Source of the DNA: Pirellulales bacterium
GTDB lineage: Bacteria > Planctomycetota > Planctomycetia > Pirellulales > UBA1268
Reading direction: 5' to 3'
Assembly: GCA_018401745.1 (NCBI GenBank)
Contig: JAGYJY010000022.1
Span: 124,001-188,000, forward strand
Length of the DNA stretch: 64,000 bases
The notes beneath the pieces were generated by a model. It was given only the letters and a program-made list of their open reading frames with translations. It made no database searches and was not told the DNA's origin. Position 1 is the first letter of the stretch. Each line of letters begins with the position of its first letter. A program made the position numbers and the translations under genes. Below are positions 1-9,849 of this stretch, in pieces.

Positions 1-855
<855 letters not shown>

Positions 856-1782
856 TCACCCTGCAGGCTTCACCGGAACCAGCGGCGGATCGGCCGACTG
901 CGGGATCGTCGGTTCCCTGAGCACGGGAGCCGGCTGCGGCACCGTGGGAACAGGCTGCGGCATCGGCTGCAGGATGCCAGGGGCCGGCGGAGGAGTCGTG
1001 CTGGGGGCGGGAACCACGACCTGTCCAGGAACCGTGGTGACGGCGGGAACCTGAACCTGCACCGCCGATCGTGTGTTGAGGTCCACCACCAGCTGCACCA
1101 CCTCCGGGCGAACTGCCAGCCCTCGATTGTTGAAGACGTCGTCTGGCGTCACCCCGAAGCGGCCGTAGAGCCTGGCGTTGGCGTCGTTGTCGATGGCGAT
1201 GTCGGCCCCGGAGACCGAGACGCCGAGAAAAAGCCCTCGGCTGCGGGCGTAGGAGTAGATTTCTGCCCCCAGACGGGCGTCGGTTCCGGCATTGGCCTGT
1301 CGGCCGATCGGCCCCAGCGCTACCGAAGCGTCGGCCCCGAGGGTCACCTTGCTGCCCCGCAGCAGGTTTTGCAGGCTCTGCGGCGTGGCAAAAACCAACA
1401 CGATGTCGGCCGCCTGCACGCCCACCTGGAATCCCAGGCTTCCCCCTCCCATGGCGCACATCGCCGGCGGGCTCCAGGAGCGGTCGGCGTTGCGGACCAC
1501 AAACACCCCCTTGCCGTAGTTGCCGGCAAAGATGAAGCCGCCTTTGATCATGTTCGGGAAAATCGCAATTCCCTCGGCTCGGGCGAGCATTCCCGCGGGG
1601 ATCGACTCGATCTGCAGGCCGCAAAACTGATCGAGGGTGGCTCGGGAAGCGTTGATCGTCTGCACTTCCTGCACCGCCGGATCAAGCTGCACCTGACCGC
1701 GAGCAGGGCTGGCGGAAAACGGGCTCGCGGCGGCGAAGGCCGCGAGAACAGCAATCAGGCAGAGGGGCTGCGGGCAACGCAT
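856..1782 (-). CDS. Exported SYLF-domain (Ysc84-like) protein with proline-rich tail
   Basis: The 308-residue product starts with a signal peptide (MRCPQPLCLIAVLAAFAAAS, cleavage after an AxA-like site near residue 29), so it should act outside the cytoplasm. Residues about 40-220 match the SYLF/Ysc84 (DUF500) family, seen as AEGIAIFPNMIKGGFIFAG, GGGSLGFQVGVQAADIVLVF and the SRGLFLGVSVSGADIAID stretch. SYLF domains in other organisms bind phosphoinositides or other lipids; the bacterial role is unclear. The last 80 residues are low-complexity Pro/Val/Gln. I prefer the ATG at 1782 over one at 1803 because AAAGGA lies 7 nt upstream and the signal peptide then starts directly. It is divergent from the DAHP synthase gene. 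Confidence 0.8.
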   Translation of the reverse strand: MRCPQPLCLIAVLAAFAAASPFSASPARGQVQLDPAVQEVQTINASRATLDQFCGLQIESIPAGMLARAEGIAIFPNMIKGGFIFAGNYGKGVFVVRNADRSWSPPAMCAMGGGSLGFQVGVQAADIVLVFATPQSLQNLLRGSKVTLGADASVALGPIGRQANAGTDARLGAEIYSYARSRGLFLGVSVSGADIAIDNDANARLYGRFGVTPDDVFNNRGLAVRPEVVQLVVDLNTRSAVQVQVPAVTTVPGQVVVPAPSTTPPPAPGILQPMPQPVPTVPQPAPVLREPTIPQSADPPLVPVKPAG

Positions 1783-1958
1783 GGCGATTCCTTTCGCGTA
1801 CATGGAGCCGAAAGTCTATCCACCCCAGCCCCACAGGGTCGATTCCAGTTGCGGACTTTTCCTGCGGTTTCTCGGCAGGCTGTCTGCATTTGGGCAGATC
1901 TGGCGTATCCTGATGTTTCTTCCCGACGGTCCGACTCCCCGCGTCCCGCTGCATCCTG

Positions 1959-3047
1959 ATGACCCAGCCCACCGCCGACATCCGCATCGAGAGCCTTGAG
2001 CCGCTCGTTCCACCCGCCCGGCTGACCGCCCTGCTCCCGCTGCCCGCCGAAGCTGTGAGCACGATTCTTGCTGGCCGCAAAGCGGTTGAGGCGGTCCTGT
2101 CTGGTGACGACCCGCGGGTGCTGGCGATCGTTGGCCCCTGCTCGATTCACGACCTCGACGCGGCCCGCGACTTCGCCACACGGCTCACGCAGCTGGCCGA
2201 GACGGTTTCGGACCGGCTGCTGGTGGTGATGCGGGTCTATTTTGAGAAGCCGCGGACCACCGTCGGCTGGAAGGGACTGATCAACGACCCCCACCTCGAC
2301 GACACGTTCGATGTCTCCACCGGCCTGCGGCTTGCGCGGAGCCTGCTGATCGAGATTGCCGGCATGGGCCTGCCGACGGCAACCGAGTTTCTCGAGCCGA
2401 TCACTCCGCAGTACATCGCCGACACCGTTGTGCTCGGAGCGATTGGAGCCCGCACCACCGAGAGCCCCACCCACCGGCAGATGGCCAGCGGCCTCTCGAT
2501 GCCCGTGGGCTTTAAGAACGCCACCGACGGCTCGCTGCAGGTTGCGGTTGATGCGATGCAGTCAGCCCAGGCGCCGCACAGCTTCCTGGGCATTGATGCC
2601 CAGGGTGGCACCTGCGTGGTTCGCACTGCTGGCAATCCCTGGGGCGTGCTGATGCTGCGGGGCGGCCGCAGTGGATCGAACTACAGCTCGGAGGTGATTG
2701 CCGAGGCGCGGCAACGGCTTGCCAAGGCGGGGCTCCCCGAGCGGATCATCGTCGACTGCAGCCACGCCAACAGCGGCAAGGATCATCGCCGGCAGTCGGT
2801 GGTCTGGCGGGATGTGCTTCGCCAGCGAGTTGAGGGCGACCGCTCCATTGTCGGCCTGATGCTGGAGAGCAACCTGATGGCTGGCAGTCAGCCGGTGGCC
2901 GACCGCAGCAGCCTGGCCTACGGCATCTCCATCACCGATGCCTGCATCGGCTGGGAAGAAACGGAGATGCTGCTGACCGAAGCCCACGCGATGCTCGGCG
3001 ACACCACCAGCACGTTCGTCGAGCCCGCGGCCACTCGGCAGGACTGA
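1959..3047 (+). CDS. aroG: 3-deoxy-7-phosphoheptulonate synthase (DAHP synthase, AroF/G/H type)
   Basis: This enzyme condenses phosphoenolpyruvate and erythrose 4-phosphate, the entry step of the shikimate pathway. The 362-residue length and motifs match the type I alpha (AroFGH) family: VGPCSIHD near residue 52 (PEP binding), RVYFEKPRTTVGWKGLINDP near 95, GARTTESPTHRQMASGLSMP near 160 and DCSHANSGKDH near 268 with the metal-binding His. The ATG at 1959 has no strong ribosome-binding site, but the N-terminus looks complete. It faces the DUF1501 gene convergently with a gap of about 33 nt. The allosteric amino acid cannot be told from the sequence, so the choice among aroF, aroG and aroH is arbitrary. 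Confidence 0.92.
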   Translation: MTQPTADIRIESLEPLVPPARLTALLPLPAEAVSTILAGRKAVEAVLSGDDPRVLAIVGPCSIHDLDAARDFATRLTQLAETVSDRLLVVMRVYFEKPRTTVGWKGLINDPHLDDTFDVSTGLRLARSLLIEIAGMGLPTATEFLEPITPQYIADTVVLGAIGARTTESPTHRQMASGLSMPVGFKNATDGSLQVAVDAMQSAQAPHSFLGIDAQGGTCVVRTAGNPWGVLMLRGGRSGSNYSSEVIAEARQRLAKAGLPERIIVDCSHANSGKDHRRQSVVWRDVLRQRVEGDRSIVGLMLESNLMAGSQPVADRSSLAYGISITDACIGWEETEMLLTEAHAMLGDTTSTFVEPAATRQD

Positions 3048-3080
3048 CTGCCCGCGTGCAGCTCAGGAAAGCCCCGCTGT

Positions 3081-4526
3081 TCAGGCGAGGACTTCGCCGA
3101 TCACATGGCCATGCACATCGGTGAGTCGGCGATCGATCCCTGCGGTACGGAAGGTCAGCTGCTCATGATCGATGCCTAAGAGGTGCAGGATCGTGGCGTG
3201 GAGGTCGTAGGAGCTGGTCGTTCCTTCCGCTGCCTGATAGCCGAGGTCATCGCTCGCGCCGTAGGCGACCCCCGGTTTGACACCGGCTCCTGTCAGCCAG
3301 GTCACAAAGCTTCCGCCGTTGTGGTCGCGACCGAGGCTGCCCTGGGCAAAGGGCGTGCGGCCAAACTCCGTTGACCAGATCACGAGCGTGTCGGCCAGCA
3401 GGCCACGGGCCTCAAGATCCTTCACCAGCGCCGTGATCGGCTGGTCGACGCTCATCGCCATCGGCGGGAGTTCGGTCTGGATATTGCCGTGGTTGTCCCA
3501 GTTGTTGATGGCTCCCTGCGGGCCACTCCAGACCTGCACGAACCGGGTGCCCCGCTCGATCAGCCGTCGGGCGAGCAGGCAGCGGCGGCCAAAGTCCTCG
3601 GTCTCCGGGCGATCAAGACCGTACGCGGCATGGGTGCCACGAGTTTCGCTAGCCAGATCAAAGGCCTCCGGTGCCGATAGCTGCATGCGAGCAGCCAGCT
3701 CTCCCGCGGCAAGCCGAGCTTCGAGCCGCGAGTCGGCTGGATACTCGGCTGCATGCTGCCGGTTGAGCCGCTGTAAGGCATCACGGGTGTCGCGGTCGGC
3801 CTGCCCGCGGGCAAAGCCAAACGCCTCACCTGCAAAGAGATCGGGCACCGGCTCGCTTGCTGCCGCGTCGATCACGGTGCCCTGATGCCTCGCCGGCAGA
3901 AAGCCCGCGGTGAAGTTGGCCTTCTGGTTGTAGGGCAGGCCACGGGGATCCGGCAGCACGACAAACTCCGGGAGCTCGTCGCTGATGCTGCCCAGGCCAT
4001 ACGAGATCCAGGCGCCCAGGCAGGGAAACCCTGGCAGGGTGAAGCCGGTGTTCATCATGTAGCTTGCCGGCCCATGCACATTGCTTTTGCTGGTCATCGC
4101 CATCAGAAAGGTGAGGCGGTCGACGATGCCCGCCTGATGGGGAAACACACTGCTCACCCAGCGTCCACTCTCGCCATGCCGAGCAAACGCAAACGGGCTC
4201 TTCATCACCGCCCCAGCTGCCGCCGTGAATCCCTCGGGCTTCTCCTTGGGGCCGAGCATCTGCCCGTCGTGCCGCTCGAGCGCTGGCTTGTAGTCGAAGG
4301 TGTCCATGGGGCTCGCGCCGCCGTTCATAAATAGCTGAATCACCCTGCGGACTCTCGCGGGATGGTGCAGCCCTTCAAGGCCGCGACCATGCGACGCAGC
4401 AGCCCTCTCGCCCGCCAGCCACGCCGATGCCGCCATGGCACCGAAGCCACCGCCTGCGTCGGTGAGAAACCGTCGGCGGGGGAGTGGTGGCAGGCTCTCA
4501 CGGAAACGCAAGGTCATAGCGGTCAC
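3081..4526 (-). CDS. DUF1501 domain protein (sulfatase-like fold, Tat-type signal)
   Basis: The 481-residue product belongs to DUF1501, a family of exported alkaline-phosphatase/sulfatase-fold proteins that is greatly expanded in planctomycetes and nearly always paired with a DUF1549/DUF1553 protein. The N-terminus carries PRRRFLTDAGGGFGAMAASA, a twin-arginine-like signal. VIQLFMNGGASPMDTFDYKP, the WDNHGNIQ region and TEFGRTPFAQGSLGRDHN are characteristic. The start is a GTG whose bases overlap the stop of the upstream PSCyt1 gene (GTGA), so the two are translationally coupled. The substrate is unknown; a role in polysaccharide handling is an inference from the usual genomic company of this pair. 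Confidence 0.9.
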   Translation of the reverse strand: MTAMTLRFRESLPPLPRRRFLTDAGGGFGAMAASAWLAGERAAASHGRGLEGLHHPARVRRVIQLFMNGGASPMDTFDYKPALERHDGQMLGPKEKPEGFTAAAGAVMKSPFAFARHGESGRWVSSVFPHQAGIVDRLTFLMAMTSKSNVHGPASYMMNTGFTLPGFPCLGAWISYGLGSISDELPEFVVLPDPRGLPYNQKANFTAGFLPARHQGTVIDAAASEPVPDLFAGEAFGFARGQADRDTRDALQRLNRQHAAEYPADSRLEARLAAGELAARMQLSAPEAFDLASETRGTHAAYGLDRPETEDFGRRCLLARRLIERGTRFVQVWSGPQGAINNWDNHGNIQTELPPMAMSVDQPITALVKDLEARGLLADTLVIWSTEFGRTPFAQGSLGRDHNGGSFVTWLTGAGVKPGVAYGASDDLGYQAAEGTTSSYDLHATILHLLGIDHEQLTFRTAGIDRRLTDVHGHVIGEVLA

Positions 4527-7500
4527 TCCACATAGAGAAACGCGTTGCTGTTGAAGAGCAGCCGGCAGACAGCCGCCAGGCCATGCGTTGCAGCGATCGG
4601 CTCGAGCTCGGCGAGTTCTTGCGGTGTTGGCTCACGAAGCCATGTCCGTCGCACCGCCTCACGAAGCTGGTCGAGCAAGGCCGCTGCAGCGGTGTCGCTG
4701 GCAATATCGGCGGCCATTGCGTCGGCGTGGTGCAGCACAAAGCGGTTGTTGAGCAGCACTAGCGACTGCAGCGGCGAGACTGATTCGCCACGCGCCGCCA
4801 CCAGCAATCCGAGGTCGGGAAAGTCGAACGCATCGAAGAATGGATCGGGGATTCCCCGCCAGACAACGCGGTAGATGCTTCGCCGCGTCATGCCGGGAGC
4901 GTCCCAGTCGACGTCGTCGTAGTTGAGCACAGGAGTGAGCTGCGGGCCGGGTTTCTGCGAGAAGTGCTGGTCGCCAGGCCCGCCCATGGTCAGATCCAGC
5001 CGCCCGCTCGTGCTCAGGATTGCATCGCGGATCGCGTCGGCATCAAGCCGCCGCCGGCTGCCGCGGGCGAGCAGCCGATTATCGGGGTCGAGCCGGACCA
5101 TCTCCTCGCTGCAGGCCGATGAACGGCGATAGGTCGCGCTTGAGCAGATCAGGCGATGCAGCCGTTTGAGTGACTTGTGTTCGCGGAGATCACAGGCAAG
5201 CCAGTCGAGCAGCTGCGGATGGGTGGGCTCGCTTCCCATGCGGCCAAAGTCGTTAGGAGTGTCGCTGAGCCCGCGGCCAAAGTGGAAGTGCCAGACGCGG
5301 TTGGCCATGCTCCGCCAGGTCAGCGGATTGGCTGGATCGATCAGCCACAGCGCGAGGGCTGCGCGGCGAGCCGACTCATCGTGGCCCGCCGGAAGCGGAA
5401 ACCGTGCCTCTAGGGCGGTCACGGCGGTGAGTGCCCCCGGCCCCACCTCTTGTCTGGGCTGCTCAAGATCGCCCCGTTTGAGCACACGGATCTCGCGAGG
5501 CTTCTCATAGCGGATCGTGCCGCGTTCGTTCTCAGCCACGGCGGCGGCTGCGTAGACCATCTCCTTTGGCGGGAGCTCGGCCAGCCGCTGTCTGGCACGC
5601 TGACCGAGCACCGCTGCAGCCACCAGCGAGCTGCTGTGGCTCAGGTCCGCTCGACCGCCGGAGTCTGCAAAGCGGCGAGAGCCTCCGGCAGACAAGGCGA
5701 TCGCCGTCTGTGGATCACCGTCCGTTGCAGTCAGCCGCAGCCGACCGATCAGATGGCTTCCCCCGTGAATCTGCCGCAGCACCACGGTGAGCCGCGCATC
5801 CGCTTCGAGCATCAACGGCTCAGCAAAGGTAAACACCGCCTGATGCGACTGCCCGACCGCCGGATGAATGCCCCATGCGGTCTTTGGATCGCCATCGATT
5901 GCCTGGGCGATTGTCCAGCCTTCCTGGTTGAAGTCGGCAGTGGCCAGACCGATGGCCACTGGTGTCGCCAGCGGCTCCGCTGGGCGGCGAACCTCAACCG
6001 CAACTTCATTCAGGTGCAGGTTGCCGTTGTCAGCTCGGCCCGGGCCCTGTGCCGGCAGCGAATCATCGGCCAGCACCTCCAAGCGGATGGCCGTGATCGT
6101 GGCGGGGCCCTTGGCAACGAGCGTTGTCACGTCAACCTCAGGCCGCTCACCCTCCACGAGAATCGAGCCATCGGCCTGTCGATGGAGCGTGGCACCGTAG
6201 GCTGAACTGATTGTTTCCAGCTCCAGCGGCAGCCATGCCGCGGCGTCGCCACGAGCAGCCTCCCACGCGGCAACGAGGGCAGCATGCTCCTCAGCCAGGA
6301 GCACCGTCTCGTCACGGTGCTGCGCTGCGGCAGCAAGCTGTTCCCAGCGTTGCCGGTCGCGAGCGGTCTGCGGATCAGGGTCATAGGCCACGTCCCCCTT
6401 GCCAATGCCGGCGAAGACCGACTGCAGGGCGTAGTAGTCGTCTTGGGAGATCGGATCAAACTTGTGCGCATGGCAGCGGGCACAGCTGGCGGTGGTGCTG
6501 GCGAAGGCTCCCATCGTCTGCGTGACGAGGTCGTCGCGATCGAGATGCTCGAAGCTCCGGGGCGCCGTGATCGCGGCACTGTGGTCGTAGGGCCCGGCAC
6601 CGAGGTATCCCAGAGCGACACGCCGATCGGTTGCCTCGGGAGCAAAAACGTCCGCTGCACACTGCTCCTTGACAAACCGATCCCAGGGCAGGTCTGCATT
6701 GAAGCTCGCGATCACATAGTCGCGATACCGCCAGGCGTTGGGACGGAAGGCATCGTGCTCAAAGCCGTGGGTGTCGGCGAAGTGGATGGTGTCGAGCCAG
6801 TGGCGGGCCCACTGCTCGCCGTAACGAGGTGACGCGAGCAGGCGATCCAGCAGCTGGCTGTAGGCGTCCGGGGAGCGATCAGCCACAAACGCCTCCACCT
6901 CCGCCGGCGTCGGAGGAAGGCCATGGAGGTCAATGGTCAGCCGCCGAATGAGCGTCCGCCGATCGGCCTCCACGGTGGACGCGAGCCCCGCTTCGGCCAG
7001 ACGGGCGTCAACGAAGGCGTCGACAGGATGGCACTCCGCGGCAGCCGCCGGCACTTCTGGCTGGGTGAGCGGTCGGAGCGACCACCAGTCTGTGCGATCC
7101 TCCATCGCCGCTGCCGGCAATAAACGGGGATCGACAGCGCCGCCAGCCACCCAGTTGACGAGCGTGGCGACTTCATGGTCGGGCAGCCGGTCGTCCGGCA
7201 TCGAGAGGTCGGGATCGACATGCCGAATGGCCCGAATCAGAAGGCTGGCCTCGGGATCTCCAGGGATGATCGCTGGACCACGGCTGCCTCCCTCTGCCCA
7301 GCCGCTCTTCCAATCGAGCGCGAGCCCACCCTCGATCACACCAGCGGCATGTGAGTGGCAGCCATAGCACCGCTCGCGGAGGATCGGCTCGACATGCTCG
7401 GTAAAAAGCGGCTCTGTCGGCAGCGGCTCAGCAGACAACCACTCGGCGGCCTCGTCTGCCGAGGCCAGCGAAACGGCTGCGGCCATCACGACCGCAGCGA

Positions 7501-7528
7501 TGCAGGCTGCCTGCCGAGCGACGCTCAC
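4523..7528 (-). CDS. PSCyt1 / DUF1549 / DUF1553 cytochrome-c-like exported protein
   Basis: A 1001-residue exported protein with a short N-terminal signal peptide (ending near residue 24). Domains in order: a planctomycete-type cytochrome c domain with a single CYGCH heme motif near residue 54 and the GGSRGPAIIPGDPEASLLIRA stretch; DUF1549 (about 150-370) with the second heme-like CARCHAHKFDPI; a galactose-binding-like central region; and DUF1553 (about 700-970) with TWRSMANRVWHFHFGRGL and DTPNDFGRMGSEPTHPQLLD. The GTG start at 7528 follows the TAG stop of the upstream NTF2-like gene by one base, and the 3' end overlaps the DUF1501 gene by 4 nt, so the three genes form an operon. Function is unproven; periplasmic electron transfer linked to substrate breakdown is an inference. 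Confidence 0.9.
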   Translation of the reverse strand: MSVARQAACIAAVVMAAAVSLASADEAAEWLSAEPLPTEPLFTEHVEPILRERCYGCHSHAAGVIEGGLALDWKSGWAEGGSRGPAIIPGDPEASLLIRAIRHVDPDLSMPDDRLPDHEVATLVNWVAGGAVDPRLLPAAAMEDRTDWWSLRPLTQPEVPAAAAECHPVDAFVDARLAEAGLASTVEADRRTLIRRLTIDLHGLPPTPAEVEAFVADRSPDAYSQLLDRLLASPRYGEQWARHWLDTIHFADTHGFEHDAFRPNAWRYRDYVIASFNADLPWDRFVKEQCAADVFAPEATDRRVALGYLGAGPYDHSAAITAPRSFEHLDRDDLVTQTMGAFASTTASCARCHAHKFDPISQDDYYALQSVFAGIGKGDVAYDPDPQTARDRQRWEQLAAAAQHRDETVLLAEEHAALVAAWEAARGDAAAWLPLELETISSAYGATLHRQADGSILVEGERPEVDVTTLVAKGPATITAIRLEVLADDSLPAQGPGRADNGNLHLNEVAVEVRRPAEPLATPVAIGLATADFNQEGWTIAQAIDGDPKTAWGIHPAVGQSHQAVFTFAEPLMLEADARLTVVLRQIHGGSHLIGRLRLTATDGDPQTAIALSAGGSRRFADSGGRADLSHSSSLVAAAVLGQRARQRLAELPPKEMVYAAAAVAENERGTIRYEKPREIRVLKRGDLEQPRQEVGPGALTAVTALEARFPLPAGHDESARRAALALWLIDPANPLTWRSMANRVWHFHFGRGLSDTPNDFGRMGSEPTHPQLLDWLACDLREHKSLKRLHRLICSSATYRRSSACSEEMVRLDPDNRLLARGSRRRLDADAIRDAILSTSGRLDLTMGGPGDQHFSQKPGPQLTPVLNYDDVDWDAPGMTRRSIYRVVWRGIPDPFFDAFDFPDLGLLVAARGESVSPLQSLVLLNNRFVLHHADAMAADIASDTAAAALLDQLREAVRRTWLREPTPQELAELEPIAATHGLAAVCRLLFNSNAFLYVE

Positions 7529-7529
7529 A

Positions 7530-8481
7530 CTACTCAGCCTCCGTCTCGGCAGACGCTTCTTTCTTCACGCGGTTCAGCGTCATGTCGAGCGGTGGAATCC
7601 CGTGCCCGTCGAGGTGGGTCGGGTAGGCCTTCCAGTGGCAGGTGTCTTTGCCGTCGTAGGTGAAGATGTTCAGCGATGACTGCTGCGTGCCATCGGGTGA
7701 GGTGATCGTCGACTTCGCCAGCCACGTCTGGCCGTCACGGCCCCAGATGGCCTCACCATGCGTGCCATCGGAGGAGAAAACCCAGCCACGGATCTCCTTG
7801 TGCAGCGGATCCCAGCCAATCCGCTGCGTGACGTGCAGGATCACCCGTCCCTCCTCGCGAATCCGCATGTCGCGGATCAGAAACGTCTGGGAGGAGTTCC
7901 AGCGACCGGTGATCGTGATCTCCGGCTGCGCGTCGCCCTCCCCGACGCCCGCGGCCATGTTGTTGGTGGCGGCCCACTCGCCAGTCATCCAGTCGAGGTC
8001 GGCCAGCTGCTCAGGGCCGGATGGTTCACCGAGCGCATCTTCCCGCAAGGCCGAGAGCAGCCAGCGGTCCTCCTGCTTGACCCACACCGCCGAGAAACGG
8101 CCCGTCATCGGTGCCGCCGCCCCGGGAAAGAGCACCTCCACGGTGCCGTCTTCCAGAGCCACCGCCGGAGACAGGAAGCGGAGCCTGGATTCGTTGATGT
8201 TCATTGTGGGGCGAAGCTCGCCCTCGTCGGGCGGCACCGTTGCCACCACGGCCTCGCGGCCGTTGAGCAGGTTGCCATCGGCGTCGATGATATCGCCATC
8301 GTCCGTCCAGAAGGCGGCCAGCGCCTCGCCATCCCCCTTGGCCAGCGCCTCCTGGTAGGCCTTGGTGGCTGCCTCAATGGAGGCCCGATCCTGCCTGCTC
8401 GTCGGCAAGCGTTGGCGAAAAAGTCATCAAGCTGGCGAGTGTGGCAGCAATGAATGAAAGAGGGATCCGGGGCAGCCGCAT
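7530..8481 (-). CDS. Exported SnoaL/NTF2-like protein, frame interrupted near 8385
   Basis: The body of the protein (from about 8408 down) is an SgcJ/SnoaL-type NTF2-like domain: AATKAYQEALAKGDGEALAA, FWTDDGDIIDADGNL and FSAVWVKQEDRWLLSALRED, followed by a second beta-rich half of about 150 residues. A short reading starts MPTSRQD at 8408, but the ATG at 8481 in another frame encodes an excellent signal peptide (MRLPRIPLSFIAATLASLMT then FSPTLA-DE) that ends in TGA just past the junction. Removing one base, for example from the GGG near 8385, gives a continuous 316-residue secreted protein. It heads the operon with the PSCyt1 and DUF1501 genes. Ligand and reaction are unknown. Confidence 0.72.
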
Positions 8482-9600
8482 GAATCGCTCCTGGCACCTG
8501 GCGTTGATGTTGAATCGTTCCAAACCTCTCTCAAGCCTACCACGCGTGGGCCCGGGTCGAGAAAGTAGGTTTTCACGGACGGGCTTCCGCCGTCAGCTTG
8601 CGGTATTTCCCCAGGATGACGGCGGCGGAGGCTGCGAATCGTGGCGGGCAGTCGGTCGAGCCGCGAGAGCCTCAGCAGATCGCGACGGCGGGCTACCGGA
8701 AGAAGCGGCGTGTTGAAGATCCGAGCGAAGTGCGCGAGCACCTTTGCCGGATCGACGCAGGCCGGCACCTGGTTGTCGCGATACCAGGGATGCCGGCAGA
8801 GCTCCCGACGCAACGCCGGGGCTTGATCGACAGCCACCACGCGATCCACGAGGTCATCCAGTGATGGTGAATCGTGGGCCGAGAGAAAGCTGCGGGTGTC
8901 GAAATCGCGGCCTACGAGGGGATCACCCCAGTAGATGGGAATCGTCTCGGCGAGCATGGCCTCGATCAGCTTCTCGGTCGTGTAGCCGGGCTGCGAATCG
9001 TTTTCAAACGCGATCGTAAATCGGTGGCGGGAGAGAAACGCATGCTTGTCTTTGACCGGGCCACCAACATTGTTGAACAGCTTCCCACCGGCGTTCACCG
9101 GCTTGTATTTCGAGAGCTTTTCAAAGAAGCGGTTGCGTGTTTTGCAAAGCGGATTGGAAACCACAAATCCACAAAACTCGGGCTGCTCAGCGGGCGGCGA
9201 CGCCATCGCTTCGGCCGTCTTCACCAGCCGTGGCAGGGTCGGTGTACATCGCCCACAGAGGCAGGCGGAAGTGACGCGGATGCGGATCGTAGTCGAAGGT
9301 GAATGCCCAATCGCAGGCGCTCCATTCCGGCCGCATGTTTTCACCGGTGTAGAAGATCCGCACGCAGTCGTGCAGAAGATGCTTCTTGCGAACGCCTCCC
9401 TGGGGATTCCCGGGCCCTGGAGAATCTCGGTTGTAGGTGCACGAGTAGATGACGTAATCGGGCTCGTCGGTCTGCACCAGCTTGTAGTGGGGCTCGAGCA
9501 GCCGGGTAAAGTAGTTGTCGGTCGGATCAAACGTGCCCCAGAAGTCGACAAAGGCGATGCGGATCTCCGGCCTCGAGTCGGTCGCTTGACGTGTGGTCAT
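8427..9600 (-). CDS. GT10 family alpha-1,3-fucosyltransferase-like protein, frame interrupted near 9228
   Basis: GT10 enzymes transfer fucose from GDP-fucose to GlcNAc-containing glycans. The N-terminal part (start ATG 9600, AGGAAGGA just upstream) carries IRIAFVDFWGTFDPTDNYF and RIFYTGENMRPEW. The C-terminal part, one frame over, carries the donor-binding core FTIAFENDSQPGYTTEKLIE and TIPIYWGDPLVGRDFD. The two join near 9228 if one C is removed from CCC, giving YTDLPRLVKTAEAM. Downstream of about 8640 another frame (AAVILGKYRKLTAEARP, stop 8573-8575) looks more natural than the current end at 8427, which overlaps the next gene, so a second indel is possible. The target glycan is unknown. Confidence 0.75.
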
Positions 9601-9648
9601 CAGGATCCTTCCTGGTTGTGGCTCCTTCGCCGGTTCTTCAAATTGCAG

Positions 9649-9834
9649 CCGGCCCCCTGATCGAGCCAGCACCACCACAGGCTGACTCGATCAGGGGGCC
9701 GGACGTGTGTGCCTTGCAGCTGGGGCAGGAGCGACACCACCACAGGTCGCCCCTGCCCGAGCTGCCGGGCAGGGTTGGCCTCGGCCCCATGACTCGCCCG
9801 ACACCACCACAGGTCGAGCGAGTCACAGGGCCGA
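9649..9834 (-). ncRNA. Three tandem long hairpins with an identical 10-nt loop
   Basis: Three stem-loops follow the PEP-CTERM stop codon on the same strand. On the + strand the arms are 9781-9802/9813-9834, 9716-9735/9746-9765 and 9649-9670/9681-9702. The loops (9803-9812, 9736-9745, 9671-9680) all read CUGUGGUGGU on the minus strand. Stems are 22, 20 and 22 bp with unrelated sequences. Read as minus-strand RNA, the five non-Watson-Crick pairs that would be A-C on the + strand are G-U; the only true mismatch is one C-C in the middle hairpin. There is no U-tract, so these are not standard intrinsic terminators. They may be a 3' UTR element, a processed RNA or a protein-binding array. Confidence 0.7.
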
Positions 9835-9849
9835 AGCCCCGCAGGCGGC

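Noticed and set aside
9649..9834. Three intrinsic terminators or Chi-like sites
   Set aside because: The stems lack U-tracts. The loop resembles the E. coli Chi octamer GCTGGTGG only partly, and an identical loop in three unrelated stems is not expected of terminators.
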